Assembly: GCA_011319805.1 (NCBI GenBank)
Contig: SJRY01000320.1
Location: forward strand, 372,001-436,000
Length of the DNA: 64,000 nt
Source: Macrocybe gigantea
Lineage: Eukaryota; Basidiomycota; Agaricomycetes; Agaricales; Callistosporiaceae
Direction: 5' to 3'
The notes below the pieces were generated by a model that searched no databases, had not been told where the DNA came from, and saw only the letters and a list, made by a program, of their open reading frames with translations. A program made the position numbers and the translations under genes. Of this stretch, positions 12,269-28,554 are shown one piece after another. Within the stretch, counting starts at the first letter, position 1. Every line of letters starts with the position of its first letter.

Positions 12269-13625
12269 TCAGCCGGAAGTATCTACACAGGTCTGTTCCT
12301 CATCCTCGGGTGCTAAGTAGAGTTTCCTGTCGCGCAGGGAAACTGTGACAGTGTTCATTCTGATCCAATCCAAATTGACGCCTCTTTGAGACATTTTGAA
12401 AGGATCAGAGTTGGATATCCAAATGGCTGGTTTGCCCCAGACGACTTGCTTCTTCTGCTTATATTTGTCCGAAATCGTGAAATTCTTTTGCGCGCCGAGC
12501 CATACCGTATAAGAAGCGCCGAGCATCATCTTCGTGAACCCTGTCGAGATATCGTCGAACACGATGTAGTCGCTCGATTCGTCAAAGTTATCAATGTTGA
12601 AGTCGCCTTGCATGTACGAGTGCGGCCCTGAGCATAAATCAGAATTACCCTCCAAGAAACGCGAGTAAAGCGTTTGAAGCAAACCCAAGCTTCGAGCCCA
12701 CTGCGTTTTCCCGTTCAGTCCGTCTCCCCTGAGGATGAGCGACTTTGGGCGCAACCGCGCAGAATGCAAGTGCTGCGTTACCCAGTCCCACATCTCCCTC
12801 GTTACCCCTGGAAAGTAGGTATACTCAGGTATGTACAGTGGCGTCTTGAACATCGGTGGATACTTTGAGTCCGCGAACGCCAGAAGGCGCGGGTGGTTGT
12901 TGATCGAGGTGCACGGGTCCAGCAACAGGCAGCGTCGCTCGAATTCCTGCCGCGTCGGCGCGTCTCGTATGTGCGCCCATGCTCTGTGTCGGGCGGACTT
13001 TTTGGGGATCAGCGCGGCTTCTGCCTCTGCAGGCGGATCGGGAGCGGCCTCAATCACCGACGGCTCCGAGTCGGGTCCTTGCCAGGGACCGAAGCGGATG
13101 GCAGTCGGGTCTTTGGTGATATACTCCCAGAACCGGTTCAGGTCCCCATCGCTCAGTATCCTGCATGCGACGGGGGAGCATAAGCGCGATATACGAGTGC
13201 AGTGTGCATAGGAGGCGAACGCACGTTCGGATATTGGGATGTAAACCCTCGATATCGAAAAACTTGCTATCTCGAGTACGCACCACCCCGTTGAATATGA
13301 GGATCAGGCGCCAGTTGACATGTCCATCGACATGAAATTCTTTCGCACCCGCCCACGTTCGCAGTCCAGGCTGAAGCCTCGTGATCATGTCCTCGACGCG
13401 ACGTGGAATACCCGGCGACCTGGGGCGGGTCCCCACCTAGCCAGGCAAAAAAAAATAAATCAAATCTTATCTTGCAGTCCGCCTGATGCTACACATTTTG
13501 AAGAAAAGGGATACATCATCTACCTGAGAATACGTAAGAAAGTATTTGCTCGCGTTAAGCACAAAATCGGAAGAATTGCCAGGTTTCTTGCGGGGGCGCC
13601 CGCGTTTTGCCTGAACCTTTGGCAT
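12269..13625 (-). CDS. Geminivirus/CRESS-type Rep-like protein, endogenised
   Basis: Three minus-strand exons (13524..13625, 13225..13436, 12269..13160) stay in frame for about 400 codons; an in-frame ATG at 13799 could lengthen the start. Rolling-circle nuclease motif I (FLTYSQ, near 13522-13541), the geminivirus-type GRS block (KFFDIEGLHPNI) and motif III with the catalytic Tyr and Lys (YITK, near 13112-13123) are present. Motif II, usually His-x-His, reads HVN (near 13311-13322), so one metal ligand is missing. The superfamily 3 helicase part has Walker A (GDGLNGKT, 12704-12727), Walker B (VFDD) and motif C (ISNSDP). No capsid gene or viral origin was seen nearby. The two introns, which no infecting ssDNA virus would need, point to a long-resident chromosomal copy. 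It lies between the SH3 gene and the ATAD2-like gene. Activity is unknown. Confidence 0.85.
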
Positions 13626-13998
13626 AATTTCCAACGATGCAGATGGGATGAGTACAGGGAGAAAGCTTCCGATAAGAGGTATGGGCCAAGGCTTATCGCA
13701 CATCTCATCATCTCCCAGATAGTTCGGAAAGGCCATAGAACCAGCCTCGTGGTTGGCACGATTTTGAATATTTGGGGTGCGGCTGTAAAATGGATTCAAT
13801 TCGCCTTTCCAACTAGTTTAGCATTGAGAGTAAAGTACATCTGTAGATATACATAAGAGCGGAATAAGGAAGAACGAACGGGTCAGGCAGAAGCACGAAA
13901 GATACAGGTAGTGAAGTTAAATAGTCATAGTGCTAATGTTAATATCGAACAAGAAAAAAAGAGTGAGGTCGGGCAAAAGGGTAAGCCCAATATCTATG

Positions 13999-19154
<5,156 letters not shown>

Positions 19155-20055
19155 GAAAAACGGACTCTCTCTCCGAGTCCTTCAACGTCGAGCACGACGA
19201 CGACGGAGCTATACGCGGAAGGACGCTGTCTGCGACGGCGAGGACGTATGGGGTCGATTTTCTGTTTGTCGCTTTGTTTTCGAGCTGCGGCTGTGCAGCC
19301 AAGCCCAAATTTTGGTGCTGTTTGGTTCGGCGTCCGTTCCCACGGTTGCCCTGACTCATAGACAGACCTTCTCCAGACCCCGTCCCTCATTCCACCCCCT
19401 ACCGAGGCAAGTCGGCTCACTCCCTTCCTCTGTCCTTCTCGCTGTCTTGCTTCGATTTCCGGGCTTCCGGCGTGTACATTCCCAATCTCTGTTTTCGCGA
19501 CGAACTTTGAAATAAAGAGAAAATTGAAATGCGAGTAATGTGGATGCGCAGCAGGGAGGCTGTGGTAGGCTTGTTCGTCGTTGACGAGGTCATGGTCGTT
19601 TTGAACAAGGAGCGTCTCTGCAACGTTGTCCAATCTTTTCCACTCGAAATCGAACGCTCATCTACAGTGTCACGTTTACGTGACGAATGTGACATGCCGT
19701 GATGGCCGCTTTACTCTCCCACATTTCACCGACGAATTCCACCGTCGATATCTTCTCAATGTTCTGTTGGAGATGCATATATTTGGCAATCCAGAAAATG
19801 CTTACGGTCTACGAAGGCCTTGAATGTGACTTAGGAAGAGGAATTTCTCAAACGACATTAGCAGAGAAAGAAATCCTTAAGGAACGTCATATACACAATA
19901 TATACATGTAAGAAACGAAGACAAAGTTGACAACAACACTTGGAGCATTCTTAGTCCATCCTCACTTCAATTCATGATGTTTTGTTAGTTTGACTGGTTA
20001 TTGCTTCTAAGTGCCCCTAGATACATAAACTACTGTGTGAGCCGAAGCAAATGTT
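19155..20055. other. intergenic, no gene recognised
   Basis: Upstream region of the ATAD2-like gene, passing to clearly more AT-rich DNA after about 19640. Open frames here are short and unlike known families. Confidence 0.4.
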
Positions 20056-20613
20056 CTATTGTAGATGAGGCAGCAACATTACCGTCATGCTGTCCTTCAT
20101 TTGGACAACAGCATCTGAGCTTACAAGATGGGTTTGGCAATAGTTGCGGGCATACTTCTTTCGTCGTCGATGGATTTGATCGCATGCCACATTTGTCCCT
20201 AGTCGAGCCTCGCATTGTACAAATTCGGAGTTGACACTACACCCACAAGTATAGTTTATATAATATTGTGTGCACACTGTGAACCCGGCCACCATTAGCT
20301 TCACATAGTAGGCTGTGGGAAGCACATACTTGTCTTTGCAGCCGACTAGAAGAACTGTAGGAGAGAAGGAGTATGAGCTGATGTCAAACGGGTTGGTGAT
20401 CTGGGCTTTAAATATCTCCTTGAGCACCAATTTCCCCAATATCTTGTTAAAGAAAAATAAAGAAGAAGAGTCATTTAGGAAAGTACTCGGGGTTCCTTTA
20501 ATTTTCACAAGGCCTGCTCTGCAGTCATTTGCTTTGTTTTTTGTTTCCTTGCCGAACACAAGGCAGCAGAGGCGCAATAAGGCAGAATTACACTTGTTAT
20601 GGTAGTTTGCCAC
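20056..20613 (-). CDS. hypothetical Cys-rich protein, uncertain
   Basis: A single open frame of 185 codons in AT-rich DNA. Its second half has a spaced cysteine pattern (CGC, FVQCE, VACD and NYCQ) that could be a small metal-binding fold. No family was recognised. It lies next to the kinase-like relic in a stretch that otherwise looks decayed, so it may be a remnant of a larger gene. Confidence 0.3.
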   Translation of the reverse strand: MANYHNKCNSALLRLCCLVFGKETKNKANDCRAGLVKIKGTPSTFLNDSSSLFFFNKILGKLVLKEIFKAQITNPFDISSYSFSPTVLLVGCKDKYVLPTAYYVKLMVAGFTVCTQYYINYTCGCSVNSEFVQCEARLGTNVACDQIHRRRKKYARNYCQTHLVSSDAVVQMKDSMTVMLLPHLQ

Positions 20614-20801
20614 CCTGGATTGTTCATCTTGACTCAGTTCTCGGGAATTGTTGGTTCCAAAAACTCCAGCAATACACGATGAAGATGCATGTTAAGGGTC
20701 TTCAACAGCTTTTAAACAATGCGCTCAACACCTGAACTAGTCGAAAGAGTGATCCGAATTTCGCTGCAACTGCCATTGGATGACTTGGAGTACAAGATTA
20801 C

Positions 20802-21500
20802 TCATTCAGTGGCGTCTATGCAGCCACCGCCTCCCTCCGTTTCCCCGCCATCCGAGAAGCTGACCAAGCTCTTCTTGTAGATGAGCGTAACCATACCCTC
20901 TGAGATGATAAAGTCATGTCTATTAAATTTTCCGTGAATGACGCCGAGTGCATGGAGCCGCTTAATGATTTCCTGACAATGCCCGAGATCGTCGATAACA
21001 GTGCGTCGGTCCCTTGACCCTTTCGAGCAGCAGGCCATCATGCGGCTATGCCTCGACAAGGTGTCTAGCAGAAGCGGATCTGATGCCATGTTGCTTAACA
21101 AGTCGACACACCTCCACCTCCCTCTCTAGCGGAGGAACCTCATGTTTGTACCGCGCGATCCTGGGAGTGACAGACCGCAGCATGGCATCAGACCTACGCG
21201 CCACCACGCAGACACATGGCGCAAACCTGCCAGACGTTCACCTTGCTGGGATGCAGGGACGAGCACACCTTTCGACATCTCGCTGCTAGTGGATAGGCAG
21301 TAGACGTGCGCACGTCTTTACTACACCCTGACACTTCTCTAGAAAAGCGCGAGTAAACGTGAGTGTATACCTGGATCCACTAGGATATACTCGATCACCA
21401 AAGAGAACGCGATACTCACCCTCTCGAATATTGAAGCTGTCGATATCCAGGGAAACACCTGCATGACGAAAAAAAATTATGAAAAGCACCACGAGTCAAG
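20802..21500 (-). pseudogene. protein kinase-like (pseudo)gene remnant
   Basis: Reading the minus strand, pieces of one kinase-like protein occur in order but in different frames: SLDIDSFNIREGEYRVLFG (near 21390-21450), YKHEVPPLEREVEVCRLV (near 21100-21160), GLLLERVKG and then LHALGVIHGKFNRHDFIISEG (near 20900-20960). In-frame stops and at least one frame change separate them. The catalytic loop has HGK where kinases have the HxD/HGD aspartate, and the position of the metal-binding Asp also reads otherwise (TLIYKKS). The pattern resembles the small kinase-like proteins that are abundant in mushroom genomes. It is interpreted as a decayed copy. Confidence 0.55.
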
Positions 21501-24013
21501 CTGATGAAAACAGAAAAAAAGGTGTAAAACAGATGCGCAGGTGGCTTCGCAGGTGGCTTAGTGCGATGCTCCATTGACCTATAAAGTACAACAGCAACAA
21601 ATACTGGTCAGAGAGACAACGCACTCGTCTGTTTCCAGAGAAGAGTGGCTCTTCCATGCTCACGGATTGACTGCTGCGTTTCCCATCGGTCAAATTATCG
21701 GATCGCTCTACAGAACAGGATCAAGACTAAGGAGCGTTAGAAAGGCCTGTCAAGATCCTCACGTTTAAGCTCTACCATTTGGTTATCATTGCCTTGTTGA
21801 CTGCTATCGTCTTGATTAAGAGTCAGTGCAAAGAGGCGAATCATCGTTTCATCCATGAGACTGCATATTACCATTCAAAACTGAAGTCACGGATTACCCG
21901 TAACGCGAGTCTCAAATGCACTTCACGAAGCACTGCGGCCTTTCTAGCAGACGGTTTGAGGAGAAGTGGCAGGGAGGCAGCCGCACAGCATGCATATCAG
22001 ATATACTGTCCGACTATGCAGTAAGAATGTCTGTAACGATTCGAATTAGAGACGTTGGTGAGAAGCGTTGGAGCTTATTTGTTGATTCGGGAGTCATACA
22101 TCATGGCGTGTCGCTGGTTATGTCGATATGACGTCTGTGCTCTCTGGAATTCGTGAGCAAAGAGAAAAGGTGAGTACAAAAAAGAGATTCAGCACGCAAC
22201 GTCGCAAGGGCAACCGTCGTCTTGACTTCCAGGAATGTCATGTCGATTACCAGCACTTGAGCTGCTACGGGACGCTATTATGCGGTCGTGTACCGCTCTC
22301 TACGGTTGATCTCTTCAACAAGCGGAAAATATGTTTATTGAGCGACTGACAGCTGTCACGGACTTCTGGTTTCTGCAAATCCTTCTTGATATCTAATGGA
22401 ATGTACTCCTCCAGAACGGAAGGCCTTAGTCGAAAGAAAAGTTATCCTCGAATGAAAGAGACCATTCCAGACTTGCATCGTCACGAGTCGCACACGTACG
22501 TCATCCTACAGCAAAAAAGGGTTAATGCTAAAGACTATGACAGGCATCACAAAGTCGTTGCTTGACACGCACCCTGGAGGTCGTCCGAATGCAGATTATC
22601 AAACAACGTTGTCGGACGCCAAGATGGTGGTCGTCTACAGTACCTTCTAGACAGGCTGTAGGCCGAGATGACCGCGAAGAAGGTGAAAGAGCAGAGAACG
22701 AAGGAAATAAAAGCCGATGCGATGCGAAGTCGCGGCTCGCGATTGGTTCTTGTCACCTTTTCACTCACTTCTCATCGCTCCTGGCAACATGCACGACCGC
22801 AGCGCAGGCTGAGCCGTGGGCCCTGATCGCCATTCGTTGAGTTCTGAAGTGTGATTCGCAACCTTCCTCCTTGGTCATCTGAACCTTGGAAACTAGTTAA
22901 TTGCTTGGCTGCTCGTTATCACTTGTCCTCGCTCTTCATCAAGATCAAGGGACGCTTGCGTGATCCTCGTAATACAGGGACCCCGTTGGCATTTGCCAGC
23001 AAGCAACCAATGGTGGGATAGGCAGATCGATAAAAAGAAATTGCATGTGACACGTCCGTGGCAATATTTTCACCTGTCAAGGAGCCAAGTCCGAACGCAG
23101 AGAGGATGTCTGCATTGTCGCGGCGTACATACATGTTGCAGTCCCCGGTGATGGGGCATGAACGAACGAATGATCTGCTTTGTAGACCAGATGGATTGAT
23201 CCAGTACGGCGCGGCGGTTACCGAATCTGTCCACCGTTGCCCTCGACAACCACCAGAAAAAAACGAAAATTGGTAACAAACCGTTTGCCTATGGATCAAG
23301 CAGTTCTGCTGAATCCTGATGATCATCGCTGTCGAAATGAACAGCATTCCTATAGGTGCGACATGAGTCATCCCGACGTCGCTCCTCAGACAGCTGGCGG
23401 GCACATCCACTCGTTCCTTCAGCGCCCAAAGGACGACATTGCTCACACCCAAGACTGTCCCGCCGTAGGTCCAAATAAGCGGACACTAGCGGCATTGCCA
23501 TAGAGATAGGCACCCATGCCTCATTGGCAGGACGGGTGCAGCTGGCCGGGCTGACCGAAGTCAATCAAAGAACGATGTACCAAGGCATTGGGTCCTTCGT
23601 CACAGGTATGTCGCCCTGTACATAAGCCACTGGATACCATATCCATCATTTTCCTTCCAACCTCCCCTTCACCACTCCCCACGTTTCGTTCTTCTCTTTT
23701 CCCTCCTTTTTTCTTCCCTTTCAGCCCGAGTAAGTGATTTGACGTTAATCTTGGACTACTGGCTGACCTTCATCTGTTCCACAGTCCTTTCACTCTGTGG
23801 GCTTGCCCGGTGCCAATCCCAAACCTGTTTTATCCTTGAACCTTCTCTGTCCTAGGCGACAATCTCCTCCTACGTTCTTTTTGAAGCAGGCTTTTTCACC
23901 CATCCCCACATTTTCAACTCCGGCAGCAACCCGCCTTTTTTTTTTTTCTTGAACTCTTCGTTCGCCTTCATTCCTTTTGAATTCCATTTATAAAGAGAAG
24001 AAAACAGACCATC
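21501..24013. other. gene-poor stretch with weak relics
   Basis: No complete gene is supported. On the minus strand between about 22920 and 23640, short protein-like pieces such as GAYLYGNAASVRLFG appear amid stops and frame changes, which suggests an old dead gene of unknown family. From about 23640 the sequence is strongly CT-rich and forms the leader region of the ferritin-like gene, including a probable 5'UTR intron. Confidence 0.4.
23730..23784 (+). other. putative 5'UTR intron of the ferritin-like gene
   Basis: A 55-nt segment with donor GTAAGT and acceptor CCACAG lies between a pyrimidine-rich tract and the start codon at 24014. A branch-like CTGAC is visible near 23763. Confidence 0.5.
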
Positions 24014-25434
24014 ATGCATTCGTACAAGGTTGCTTTCGCTCTCGTAGCACCCCTCCTGGTCTCAGCCGCTCCCACGCGTTTCTATGGCAAACGTGCTGCT
24101 GCGGACGTCTTGGTCCTTAGTACGTCCACCTACTAATGATCACACGAATTCTTCATCTCATTGATGTTTCTACCAGAATTCGCAGACGTCCTCGAGCAGT
24201 TCGAGTCCGGATTCTACCAGGCTGCGCTGACCAAATTCCAAGACGCCGACTTTACCGCAGCAGGCTTTTCGTCAAGCCAAATTCCGATCGAGCAGTTCAA
24301 GAGCATCCAGGCCGACGAAGCATCGCACTCGACGGCCCTGCAGGCCGCGCTCAAGTCGTTCGGCGAGCAGCCGATCACAGGCTGCCAGTTCAACTTTGAC
24401 GCTGCGCTCAAAGATGTCACGACTATGGCTGCGACGGCGCGTGTCGTCGAGAACCTTGGCGTCACGGCGTACCTTGGTGGAGCCACGCTGCTGACGGACC
24501 CGGTCCTGCTCGCTGCGGCGGGATCGATCCTGACGGTCGAAGCGCGCCACCAGACTGTGCTCAATGTCCTGTCGAGCACGGGCTCGGCCATCCCTTCGGC
24601 GTTCGATTTTGCGTTTACGCCTAGTGAAGTCCTTGCGCTCGCGTCTCCGTTTATCTCGGGATGTGATATTGGTATTCCTGGTCAGTGATGTCTTGTACGG
24701 ATGTGATGAATGACTCTTATTGACGTGAGACAGCCAATACTCCCCTTACCGTCACGAACACCGGCACAGTCGCCCCTGGAACTCTCCTTACCTTCCAAGC
24801 CAGCAGCATGAATGGCACGGTCCCCAACGACGTGAGTATATGGCTTTGAAGCAATCACAGACACAGCCGCTGACGAGATAAATCAACAATCGCTCAGCAA
24901 CTGTTCTGCAACATGCTCGTCGGCGGTGCGCCCATGTCCATCTCGCTCCCGCTGAGTCAGTGCGTTGTCCCAGACAATATCAACGGACCTATCGCGCTCT
25001 TCATCACGTCCGACAACCAGCCGCTGCTCAACGACGTCCGTGACCGCGCGACGAACAAGGTCATCGCAGGCCCGGCGATGGCGTTCATCGATACCCGCCC
25101 GCAGATGATCAGCCAGCTCATGCGCTCCTCGTCTGGCTCCTCGTCTGGCTCTGGGTCGTCCTCCGGCAGCAGCAACGGCAACACGGGCACGTCGACGACA
25201 ACAGCGACGATCTCACCTGCCGAGGCGTCATCTATCATCTCGAGCGCGAACGGCGCGTCGGCCACTGCCAGCGGTGCTGCGCCAGAGGCGACCAGCACAG
25301 GTTCGAGTGCGTCGGCGAACCCGGCGAACGGCGCATCGTCTGGCGCGAGCGCGAGCCCGAACCTCTTCACAGGCAAGTCTGCGGACGGCAAGGTGACCGT
25401 GAACGGGTGGACGAACCTAGGCGGCAGCTCTTGA
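24014..25434 (+). CDS. secreted ferritin-like (Rds1-type) protein
   Basis: Exons 24014..24119, 24177..24680, 24734..24831 and 24898..25434 give 414 residues. A signal peptide is evident at the N-terminus (MHSYKVAFALVAPLLVSAAP). A ferritin-like four-helix domain follows at about 35-200, with FADVLEQFESGFYQAAL, DEASHSTALQAAL and EARHQTVLNVL, whose Glu and His residues resemble a di-iron site. A beta-rich part follows, then a long Ser/Gly/Ala/Thr-rich linker and the tail ending WTNLGGSS. Homologues such as Rds1 are stress- or nutrient-regulated secreted or wall proteins; the molecular role is not established. No hydrophobic GPI-type end is present. The CT-rich leader suggests strong expression. 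Confidence 0.85.
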
Positions 25435-26059
25435 AGAGAAAAATACGCGACGGGCGTCGGGTTGTCTAATGTGCATCGGTAATTTAGACTCGACATGCCG
25501 GTAGGTGTTGGGCGGTATTTTAGATCAAATGGACGCTTCAGGATTTTGCTTTTCGCTTAGTTCCATAGTTCATACATCCTCTTCTTTCACAAACTGCCGA
25601 GCGCTTTGTACTTCTGTAAACGTACGGATAACTCGGGAAGGAGTACATGGCACATACCCGGCATGACCATTCTTAGGAAGTCTCAGTCCACTTCCAAGGA
25701 CAATGTCTGATATGTTCATATATATATACCCTTACAACATAGAACAGGATCTATTCATCAGCTTCAGCGTCGTCGTCGCTGTCATCACCCGACACTGTGG
25801 AATCGGCGGCGCTTACATAACACTATCGACACCAATAGGGGAGGATGGGTTTAGCCGAGTGGTCCAATCAGGCAATCGCGAGCCAAGCACAGAATACAAG
25901 GGATCCATTGTACTACCACCAACACCCCGCACGACACCCCTCCCGTCGCCCGCTCCTCCTTCTTCTCCTCTAGCAGATACCCCACGGCTTTGCATAGGAC
26001 AATTGTCCTACAATTCTGCGTTCAGTTCAGCAGTAGGACGTCGCAATCGTTTTTGGACG
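25435..26059. other. intergenic, no gene seen
   Basis: 3' flank of the ferritin-like gene and upstream region of EAF. A stretch resembling a tRNA A box (25852-25862) has no partner B box. Confidence 0.4.
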
Positions 26060-28174
26060 ATGACGACGACGGCTGCGACGACTACTGCCGCTGCGGGCCC
26101 GTCGTGGATGCCCCCGAGTGGGTGTTACGACGTCCGGATCGGGTCTTCGCTCGGCCGCGCGCTCAATGCGCGCAAGCTCCGCGGAGAGGCTGCGCCGCCC
26201 AAGCGAAGCAAGGTCCCAGAGAACGACTTCTACTCCTTTCGATGTGTGTTCGCCATCTTGTGTGATTTCAAGTTTCGCTGACGTTTCGAACTCACGTTCT
26301 CTAGACAATTTCAAGCCGCCCTCGATCGATCCTGCGAAGCCAGGGAGCATTGAAGTCAAAAAGGGGAAGGATCGGACGACGGTCACTGTTGAGCGGCCGA
26401 GCACGCAGGTGGGTGGACCGCGCCTCACAGATCCTCCAGGACCTCTAAACCCTGCTTTTCATGAAGCCAGGGGAAAGTCATGTGTTTTCGGGGTCAGAAG
26501 TGCCCGCCAAGGAATGGGAGTGTGTCCTCATCTACGACGAGGTTTCCGACGTGAGCTAGTCAACGGCGTCCAAGAGCACAGCTGATCTCATCTTGTCCCT
26601 ATCTAGACATTCACCTTGGAGAAGCTCGATTCTCACATGAATCTCTCGTTTGAGCGCAAGGCGATGTCAACCCCTCGTCAGTCGACAGCCTCACGTATGT
26701 TATTTGGTGGCTATATGCGCGAAAGTTGATGACAATACCCTGCTCAGCTGCTGCCCCGCCACCACCAAAAGCGTCCACGTCCGCACGGACATATGCAGAA
26801 GAGCTCGAGAAAGAGCTTCTCGGCACCGACGACGACGCAGATGGCGACATCGACGATGCCATTAACGAGATCTTGCCCGATACTAGCGCTTATAGACAGG
26901 AAGAGGAAGAGGAGGAAGAGGGCTATATACCACAGGAGCCGCCTAAACCTGCACCGCCCAAACCCGCGAGACAGTCGACGAAGCAGGCAAAGAACTCCAA
27001 AGCGGTAAAGCAGGCGCCTCAGTCAATTGTCTCGCCAGCTGCTGCTCCCCACACCCAGGCTGCTACCCCAGCCAGACCTCCCCCGAAGGGCAAAGCAGCA
27101 GCCGTCACAAAAGCATCCGAAGCGCCCGTTCACAATGCCCCTACAAAACAGCCCAAATCTGCACCTGCACCTCCCGTGACAGCATCATCTATGTCCCAGC
27201 CGACCCCGATTGTTGCGCCTGCTGTCGCTGCAGCCGCGCCACGCGGCAAGAAATCCAAGCGCCAACCGGCGCAGGCCCGGCCTCAGCAGCAATCGCCTCC
27301 GGAACCCAGTTCTCACCAGCACCTTGCTGGTGCAGAAGTTGAGGATCTTGAATTCGGAAGGCCAACAAAGCGAGCACGCCGCTCTCCGACACCCACGGAC
27401 TCGATAATGCCTCATGCCCCACAAGCGGGATCATCGGCATCCGCCCCTGCGTCATCGCACAAAATAGCGCCACAAAGCAGCGGACTAGCTCTTCCCGGCA
27501 CGTCAGCTGTGTATACCCCGCCTCCGGCGTTGTCCGCGGCCTCCAGGCCCGTTACCAAGGCCACACCGTCATCGTCGTCGCATATACCCTCACGTCATAA
27601 TACCACCGCGAGCGCGACACATACATCGTCGTCATTATCACATGGAGACAATAACAGCAATAATAAAGTCATCAACAATGTAAATAAAGCGGCAACCGCT
27701 GCAGCGACCGAGGCATCGGATTCGGATTCAGACTGGGATGTGGTTGTTCCGGCAACCAGCGGAAACACTGTACAGCAGAACAATGGAGAAGATGACGAGG
27801 ACGGAGACGATGATTTTGATATCTTCGGAGACGTCTTCAGCGAAGCGCCCGCTTCGAATGCAATTACAAACACGAATACCGGTCGACATCAGCAGCAGCA
27901 ACAACAATCCGGAGCGACCGACGGAACGTTCAAAGTAGACGTGAACGCGCTCGAGCGGGAGCTCAACCTCGAGATGCAGAACGAGGACTCTGACGAAGAC
28001 TTCCTCGCCCAGGCTGTCTCGGACGCGGATGAGGACATGGAACCCGTTGCTCTTCAGGTGGAGGAGCCTGTGCCAATGGGTATGCCTATCCCACTCAAGC
28101 AGCTCGCGGGCGGCGTGTATGGGAGTGACGAGGAGGACGAGTACTCCAGCAGTGATGAGTCGGACGATGAGTGA
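26060..28174 (+). CDS. EAF, ELL-associated RNA polymerase II elongation factor
   Basis: Exons 26060..26243, 26305..26408, 26467..26550, 26607..26694 and 26748..28174 give 628 residues. The EAF N-terminal domain spans about residues 40-155: YNFKPPSIDPAKPGSIEV, TVTVERPS, VFSGSEVPAKEWECVLIYDE and FTLEKLDSHMNLSFER. EAF partners ELL in stimulating transcript elongation by Pol II in the nucleus. The rest is disordered: Pro/Ala/Lys-rich blocks, then acidic segments (DSDSDWDVV, DDDFDIFGDVF) and an acidic C-terminus rich in Glu, Asp and Ser, the usual layout of EAF activation tails. The third exon start has two possible acceptors (after 26466, or a phase-shifted pair a few bases on). An in-frame upstream extension to 25703 is possible but looks like leader sequence. 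Confidence 0.87.
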
Positions 28175-28554
28175 ACTGGTTGTACATTTGTTATCTCCCC
28201 AGTTTCCGCGCGTTCGAGTTCCTCTGGCCCTTCCCGTTTGAGCCTTGCCGTCTCGTTTCATCCCCCGTCTCTTCATGGTGGAATAGATATCGATTACTTC
28301 TGCTCGTGCATCTATTTATTCGTCACACTAGGTCTCTTTTTTTCTTCGGCTGCCTCGTGTGTTCTTCTATTCCCTCTCATTACGATCAACTCAACTGCTT
28401 TCTGTGTCGCGATCGCAGCTCTCGCGTGCTATCTTATTAGATACGTTCCAAGGAAAGTGTACAATGGAATCTCATTCTCTAAATAGGTTCTATCGCTCAA
28501 ATCCGAATATCGCCTCGGATTGGCTGTCAAGTATGTTCAAGGAGTGTTCGACAT
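28175..28554. other. convergent intergenic region
   Basis: T-rich 3' flank shared by EAF (+) and the DUF6533 gene (-). No gene was seen. Confidence 0.4.

Noticed and set aside
22919..23452. Minus-strand frame of 177 codons
   Set aside because: Protein-like pieces appear in several frames around it with stops; at best a relic, not a gene.
25852..25862. tRNA A-box-like sequence TAGCCGAGTGG
   Set aside because: No GGTTCRANNCC-type B box or foldable cloverleaf follows within 100 nt.
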